64,000 nucleotides of DNA from Pleurodeles waltl (taxonomy: Eukaryota; Chordata; Amphibia; Caudata; Salamandridae), in assembly GCF_031143425.1 (NCBI RefSeq), contig NC_090439.1, forward strand, positions 353,518,027-353,582,026. The letters are read 5' to 3'. Both the position numbers and the translations under genes were made by a program. Shown in pieces: positions 58,041 to 64,000 of the stretch (positions are counted from its first letter, which is position 1; each line of letters starts with the position of its first letter). Below the pieces are notes generated by a model, which saw only the letters and a list, made by a program, of their open reading frames with translations, made no database searches and was not told where the DNA came from.

Positions 58041-58487
58041 TACTATGGCAACATGCTCTAAGCCGGAATATCCTCCCACCTATTCAAAAGACTCCAGACT
58101 CTGCAGAACACCATGGCCAGACTCATCTTCAACCTCCCCAAGCGGGTAAGCATCACGCTCCATCTCAAAAACCTCCACTGACTTTCCATCCAGAAGAGAT
58201 GCCACTTCAAGATCTTCACACTTGCATACTAAGTTCTTCACAACATAGGCCCGGCCTACATCAACCACTGTCTGAACTTCCACCTCCCCTTCAGACACCT
58301 TTGCTCCACCTCACTCAGTCTCGCACACCCCCCTTTGATCCATCGCAGCCGCAGTGGAGGTCACCTCTTTTACCACAAAGCAGCCAAGTCCTGGTACCTC
58401 AGACAAACCCCCTCTGTGACGGACTTCAGAAGGAGGCTCAAGGCGTGGCTTTTCGACAAAGAAGCGGCTCCCAAAGCACCCAAATAA
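58041..58487 (+). pseudogene. CR1/L2-type LINE, C-terminal end of the RT protein
   Basis: One reading frame runs 148 codons to a natural-looking stop at 58485-58487, interrupted by three stops (58059, 58179, 58230). It contains 'LQTLQNTMARLIFNLPKR', then 'LSIQKRCHFKIFTLAY', an 'HRSRSGGH' box and a final 'DFRRRLKAWLFDKE', the pattern at the C-terminal end of CR1/L2-clade LINE proteins. The fragment is 5'-truncated, as is usual for LINEs. No function is left. Confidence 0.8.
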
Positions 58488-61400
58488 CCCTAGGGGCGAC
58501 AGTGCTGCACTCAACAAATGACTGGTTGATTGAACCCACTCAATGGCACTTCATTGGGAGTGGGAGATTAGACAAATGCAGTCATGATACTCTGCGCACA
58601 AGCATTCTTATTTGACTTGATTTGGGGTGGTCCTAGTACAAGCCAGCTCTGCCATATTCTAAACTGTGGGTTCCAACTGTGTCCCCATTTATACTTTGAG
58701 TGGATTCTCTCGTTCGCATGTTCAAGGTGGTGTAGGATCATATTTCACTTCGGGTTTTCTAACATACACACCGTAGACTGTCATACTGGACATCTTTCAT
58801 CCCATTGTCGGACCAGAGTAGTAACATCTGCTTCTGATCTTTGCTTCTATTTAATGGCTAAAAATCCTAATTCCCTAAAAATATCTTCAGCAGCCATAAT
58901 TTAGACGGCCTGCTGTAGCAGAAAGCACCCAGATTAGTTTTGGAGCTGACAAGAATCTTGGTAATTGCAATGTTGTCAAACTGTGCCTCATTCATATTCA
59001 ACAATGCACTAGCTGAACTTGACTTTACAGCAGCAAAGTAAAAACATAGATCATGATTTGAGGACCTGCAAATGCTACAATGATACAATTCATCTGGCAC
59101 TCATTTTGAAGAGTCTTTTGGTACTTTCAGGCAAAATCAGAAGCATAAGATTTACCTTTGCCCCTTATTTGCCCTTCATCCTGCACGTAAGTAGTATACA
59201 CAAAATCTCCTTCCCATCTTCTTCAATTCAATTCATCCTTTCTGCAGTTTCTCACTGAATCACCTTGACCCTCTCTTGCATAAACTATTGCAAAGTTGTT
59301 TACGTAAATCTTTGTGACAAATGGTATGCAAGCTCTAGAGAGTTTTTCCAAAGTGAATTACAACTGGGCAAGAAGTGAGTATTTATTTTGAATACACAGT
59401 CTCTTGACCATCCTTGCCTGAGATCAAAAAGATTTTAGCTAGCCACACAAAAACAAAGAGGGGCCTGTTCCCTCTGATCCCCCATGAGCTACGGCCCTGG
59501 TCATTCACATTTTTCCACCACTCACTAGAGAATACATGATAGGGTAATGGATTAGCCGTATTCAGCCAGTGCCTAACTTCACTGTGAGTGATGGCATTGT
59601 GTCCTTTCACACCAAGCACATCCGAATACAAAGTAGTTCCCTACAGTGTCATAGACTACAACTGCAGAGTGTGTTTTTTTACACCAAAATAATTTTGCTT
59701 ATAGCCAATGTTTTTTTAAGATTGATGTAGGCCCAGCAACTTCCTCAACAATAATGTTTGTAAAAACTATGAAGAAACAAAACAAACATTGACAAAGGTA
59801 AAAGGTTAATGGCAAAATCAAAGATAGTGACTTTGCCAATACTTATTTAAAGGTACCATTGTCTGTTAGCAAATAACTGGGCACCAGCCATGCTCGCGGA
59901 GGTGCTATTTGAGATGATTTTTCACATCACAAGCTCTGTTAAACCTCGGCTGTACAGCAGGCCTACCACTAATTTGACAATTGGTGACCTGTCAAGAGCT
60001 TCACATGTTATTGAATAACTATACAATTTTTTTTCCTTCGAGGATGGGTCTAGTTTTGCTATCCCAGGTCTTCTGCTCCCAGGCTGCTATGAAATTCAGT
60101 AGAGATATTCAAGAGAACGAGGGTTACAGGTTTCTATGCTATTCTGCCTACGTTGGTTTTGCTGTGCAATACATTTCTGATTTTACCATTTTTATGGATT
60201 TACATCCATGGTGTACATGGCAAAACATCGTCCACTATATATGACTTTTTTAAGCTATGTGTGTGCTTTTGATATGGTACTAACTAATACAACTGCCCTT
60301 TCTGTATATAGGGCTGTCTTTTTAGTTGCACACGTTTTTTTACAAGGTACCGCTTCAAGCACCTGAGACACAATGACAATACTTTAGAGATGCCACTAGG
60401 CCGTTGTTCTTCTGCAGATTCTGGATTCTGCAGACAAGGGAGTAGTGAACTCAGTACGGTTAAAGTCTTTCATGCCACCAGTGCACATTACTTTGCCACC
60501 AAACACGCCTACTCTATCCATTTAAATGAGGAGGCGCTATCTTTTTTTAACTTTCGCTGTTCTTTTCATTTTTACCACACTGCTGCTCCAGTCAGTAAAT
60601 ACCTAAAACCCCCATTTTCAGTAAATGGCCAGATGATTGTCAATTTGGTGTGTGACACCTGTCATCAATTAGGAAGCAGTGCTCTTGATAAAGATAATTT
60701 TTTTTCTAATATATTAGTGGCATAGAAGTTAACATATGGCGACTTACAAGTTTTCATTCAAAGGCTTGCAGAGAAATTAACATAAAATTTAAAAATGTGC
60801 ATTTTGAATTATGACGGACGTTGTGACCCTAATTTCTTTGGACATAGAGTTTTGCCATGGAAAGATGCTGGGCATTTATATTTTAGTGAACTACTGACAT
60901 GAATTAATGTTTAAAGAGATTATTTTTAGAGATACATTAGAGATCAAATATATTATGAGTATTAAACAAACATGAATTAATCATACTGAAAATAATTTAC
61001 ATGAATTTATTAACATGAGTTACATGTGTGCAAAAAAATAAATGCACATTTAAACTGTTTCTAATGTCGTGCATAATGATTACAATTAAATAATTTGTTT
61101 GCATAATTTGATTTAAATTATAAGGTACGCAAAATAATTTCTATGTAGCAATTTCATTAAAATATGAATTTAGGCTTTCTTAGCTAGAGCATGGAGATTC
61201 ATTTTTGCAGCAGTAGTGGGAAGAAATGCTAATTCTTCAAGTTCCCTATGACTTGACTTATTTCCTCAGTTGCTGATGTGTTAGAGAATGTCCTATTGTA
61301 TTGAAGACAGAGAACTTGTTTTAACTAATAACAAAACTAACAATATTTGTTCTAGCTGTCGAATGAGATAGGAAACATTATTGAATTCACATGAGAACTG

Positions 61401-61642
61401 TTAGATTCATCTTGCAAAAGCCTTGGAAAGGGACCTAATGTCTCAAAACTCTCTAAGAGTTTTATTTTGGCGGAACTGTGTAAATTCATTGAGATGACTT
61501 CGCACCTTCCCTGAGAAAATCCAGAATAGTTGAAAACTTAATGGGTGTCTAAAAGTTTCATTGGATATTGATAATCTTGTGCAAGATGGGCCCACACCAG
61601 AACTTCATGGACATTTCCAGTTAGGGAGAGACTTTTGAAACT
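58488..61642. other. Long AT-rich stretch without a supported gene
   Basis: Several 60-110-codon frames (for example 59383-59631 minus, 59981-60244 plus and 60390-60725 plus) have no motif I recognise and no splice context I can defend. Around 60900-61150 the sequence is very AT-rich with 'catgaatta' repeated several times. Confidence 0.5.
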
Positions 61643-61791
61643 TAGGCCCATATTTTTTTGTGCCACATTTACATAATATTTTGATGTAAAAGCAGCGCAA
61701 ACTTACAAAATATAATTGTATTTGTAAGTTTGCGCCACTTTTGTGTCAAAAAATTATGCAAATGCAGAGCAAAAAAAGTATAAAATGGTCC
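61643..61791. mobile_element. Minimal MITE related to family 1
   Basis: Starts TTAGGCCCATATTTTTTTG and ends with 'aaattatgcaaatgcag' and 'gtataaa', text shared with the right end of the copy at 52612-53508. The core is a 15-bp perfect hairpin with an 11-nt AT loop (arms 61695-61709 and 61721-61735). About 149 bp. Confidence 0.55.
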
Positions 61792-63433
61792 TTCGAGTGA
61801 GTTCTCCTGAGCTGTTTGTGCTGTCATCTCCTGTTCCCCTCCCAGCCTTCTGCCATTTCTAGCCTTTATGTTATGAGTTTCCCTTTAGTCTTACATCCCC
61901 CGTTACTTATGCTGCTCAGTACTAATATGCCAAACACATTCTGAACTGCTATCCTGCCCTATGTGCAGCTTGTGTTCTGCACTGCCCCTGATGCTACTCC
62001 CTGCTGCTGCTGAGAAGCTGTGAGCACTCTGGAATGGCAAATCTTTCCTGTCTGCTGTCCAATGAGGAGAGGTATATAATCTGAATAGTGGTTGTTCTTG
62101 TTTCCTTTTTAGCTTAGATGATTTCACCAGTGTACTTTTTACAGTGAGTTACCCTAGCTAGATGATTTTCCAAATTATTTTTGTCTCTTCTTTTGTTTTG
62201 TCAACACGTGTTAGTCCGTCCCCACACACGCAAGTCCAAATTTGTTTAAGGGATGAAGATGGTCCAGCTTGAAAACTGATTGTTATTATTTGAGTTTGAT
62301 GATTTACTGATGTCACCATCCTCTGCTTTGAAATCTGTTTTTGATGTGCATATTATCGTTCTATTAATTTATGTTATTCTCTTGGAGTGTTTAATAGCAT
62401 TGATGTCTTGTAGGTTTAATCTCTTTAGATGTTTTGGTCAGCCTATGGTTTTCATGTATGTTTATAACTTAGTTTTGCGAACCATTTATGTTACTTTGAC
62501 TTTGTGGTTGTAATAAAGCTTTGAAAATTGATTCAGTTTGGAGTTTCAATTCTGTGGTCAAGTTGGTCATGGTGTTTAAAATTGTTTATGTTTCTTATGT
62601 TATTGATTTATGTTGAGTGATTCTGATTTCCTCACTCCTCACTGAGTCCAAAGATCCTATTGACTTCTAGTGTAGATGGGATTAATTGTGGTGTCTTACC
62701 AGAGCGCATGAGGTTTCTGAATCTAAGTTAGGAGAAAGACCTCCATGCACGCTCCAACACTCTCACCCTGGCTGTTAGCCCATTTCATTACCGAAAGGAA
62801 GTGAGGTAAATTAGAAGCTGAAATTGGAGCAAAGAAGCATCGCCTTTAAGAAAAACTACTAAAATATAACTTCTCTAGAGTCTTGCTGCAGTGGTTTTAA
62901 TATGAGAAAGCAGAAGGAAGGCCATTTGATGCTTGACCTGTAGAAGGGGGCTACCTGTTCCATAGGCAGCAGCACCAGGAGGTGCCAACTGGAGACCGTG
63001 AGAGAAGGCGGCCACACCTCCTGGGCAGCAGCGCACTGTGTTTCCCCCGCTGCGTGAGATGTGTGCAGGTCATGTCTGGGTGAAGCCAAGTGCAGGCCCG
63101 CCTTGCACTAGGAAGAGGCAGGGCACACCATTGGCCCCTCAGTCCCTTTTATAATTATAATAATGAGGACTTTGACCATTGCTTGCCATGTTAAGATCTT
63201 CTAACATCTTGTCGGTCTTGTGCTCTTAGGTACTGTGAAAATTAGCATGTATTTACGTTCATACACTTACATTAAAACCGGGTAGAATTTATTGCTGCCT
63301 TGTTTGTGTGTCACTCTTTGATGAGGCCACTAGTCAGTGGAATATATAAAAGCTAAGAGGTCGTATTAACCTTTAAACTTTAAGCCTTAGTGTTTGGTAC
63401 TTTCCCATTTCAGGCAGTTAATTATCAGCAGAC
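61792..63433. other. No recognisable gene
   Basis: Anonymous sequence. The frame at 62280-62513 is rich in hydrophobic residues but is low-complexity T-rich DNA. Nothing is supported. Confidence 0.5.
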
Positions 63434-63697
63434 ATGGGGAAACATCAAATAACTGCTCCAACCAAACCTGGTTCTTCATCTTCATCCCTAAATGGGTTTA
63501 TTAAGCATGCAACGGGGTCCTTGAATAAGGAGATTGAGCATGTGGAATGTCGACTCTCAGGCTCACTGGCAGCAGGCCAACTCCTAGGGGAACAAGGGAG
63601 TGAGGTGCCTACAACAGTCCCACACCGCACCATTGATATTACTCCTGTTGACCCTGTCTATCCACAGGACTGGACACTACCCCTTCTAGCAAGGTGA
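63434..63697 (+). CDS. Hypothetical 87-residue frame, possible retroelement ORF1 start
   Basis: A frame opens with MGKHQ, then a Ser-rich segment and a polar body, ending at a stop at 63695-63697. A short MGK-type start followed by a Ser/Pro-rich region is common in LINE ORF1 proteins, but no coiled coil or RNA-binding motif follows. It may equally be chance. No neighbouring element is recognised. Confidence 0.2.
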   Translation: MGKHQITAPTKPGSSSSSLNGFIKHATGSLNKEIEHVECRLSGSLAAGQLLGEQGSEVPTTVPHRTIDITPVDPVYPQDWTLPLLAR

Positions 63698-64000
63698 CAG
63701 TAATGAAAGCCATCTTGATCAAATATTATTCAACAAAGCCATGTTACAGATTGTACTTTGTTTAGTGCTGAGTGCCCAGTGTAGAGCCACCCTAGGGGTG
63801 GATCATCAGATGAAGGCTGTGTTGTGGCTGGAGGGCGAGAGTGGTAGGACTGGTATTTAAGCCTGTGCTGCCATCGATTGTCCTGTGACAGAATCCATTC
63901 AAACGTTTTGTGGTTTCAAAGATTTCAGACATTACATTATAGTAAGGCCTTTTGGCAAAATAAAGAAAAGCATAGCTGCACTCTGATGATCTCCTTGGTT
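63698..64000. other. No recognisable feature
   Basis: Anonymous sequence to the end of the window. Confidence 0.5.

Noticed and set aside
59981..60725. Plus-strand frames of 87 and 111 codons with hydrophobic stretches
   Set aside because: T-rich DNA yields Phe/Leu-rich translations. No signal peptide with a plausible mature protein and no splice context.

Overview
This window looks like intergenic or intronic DNA from a very large, repeat-dense vertebrate genome, most likely a salamander and probably a newt. The basis is the vertebrate-type LINE-1, the foamy-virus-like endogenous retrovirus, the piggyBac, hAT-like and Harbinger-like DNA transposons, and several repeat types I recognise from newt sequence. 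That species inference is from memory and was not checked. I see no host gene, tRNA, rRNA, CRISPR array or bacterial-type operon. The only long, intact, convincing coding sequence is a piggyBac-family transposase of 597 residues at 42456-44249 (+).

Layout. 1-12880 is mostly anonymous DNA carrying a degenerate tandem repeat (837-1105), a hAT-like MITE with a near-perfect 8-bp target duplication (1985-2313), two palindrome-rich MITEs (2638-3354, 9453-10375), a Harbinger-like remnant (3677-4291) and an isolated pre-miRNA-like hairpin (4409-4475). 12881-16680 is a duplicated module: about 475 bp of ordinary sequence followed by a G-poor CCACTCCAAT-type minisatellite, twice. 16832-21480 is a complete but decayed Ty3/gypsy-type LTR element (+) with short LTRs and a perfect 5-bp duplication GGATT. 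About 21579-31390 is a decayed LINE-1 on the minus strand, split by a palindromic MITE, an LTR fragment and a 2.5-kb LTR-like block. 31454-37680 is a decayed foamy-virus-like endogenous retrovirus on the minus strand (gag, protease, RT-RNase H, integrase and a 5' LTR region), with a GC-rich hairpin MITE at 37684-38293.

38918-52312 is the centrepiece: a piggyBac element of about 13.4 kb bounded by TTAA duplications and matching CCCCTTC...TGCC ends. Between those ends lie a hairpin-rich left end, a 2.6-kb array of about 170-bp monomers paired into about 340-bp dimers, the intact transposase gene with candidate 5'-UTR introns, a 5.8-kb array of about 383-bp units showing a 1150-bp higher-order period, and a 1-kb right end. 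Usual piggyBac elements are about 2-3 kb.

52313-64000 holds a second member of the 9453 MITE family, a degenerate piggyBac-related relic, more palindromic MITEs, the 3' end of a CR1/L2-type LINE and anonymous AT-rich DNA.

The genes do not form a pathway. The layout is a nested history of insertions. The two themes most worth following are the giant piggyBac with internal satellites, and the repeated appearance of MITEs built as chains of unrelated near-perfect hairpins.
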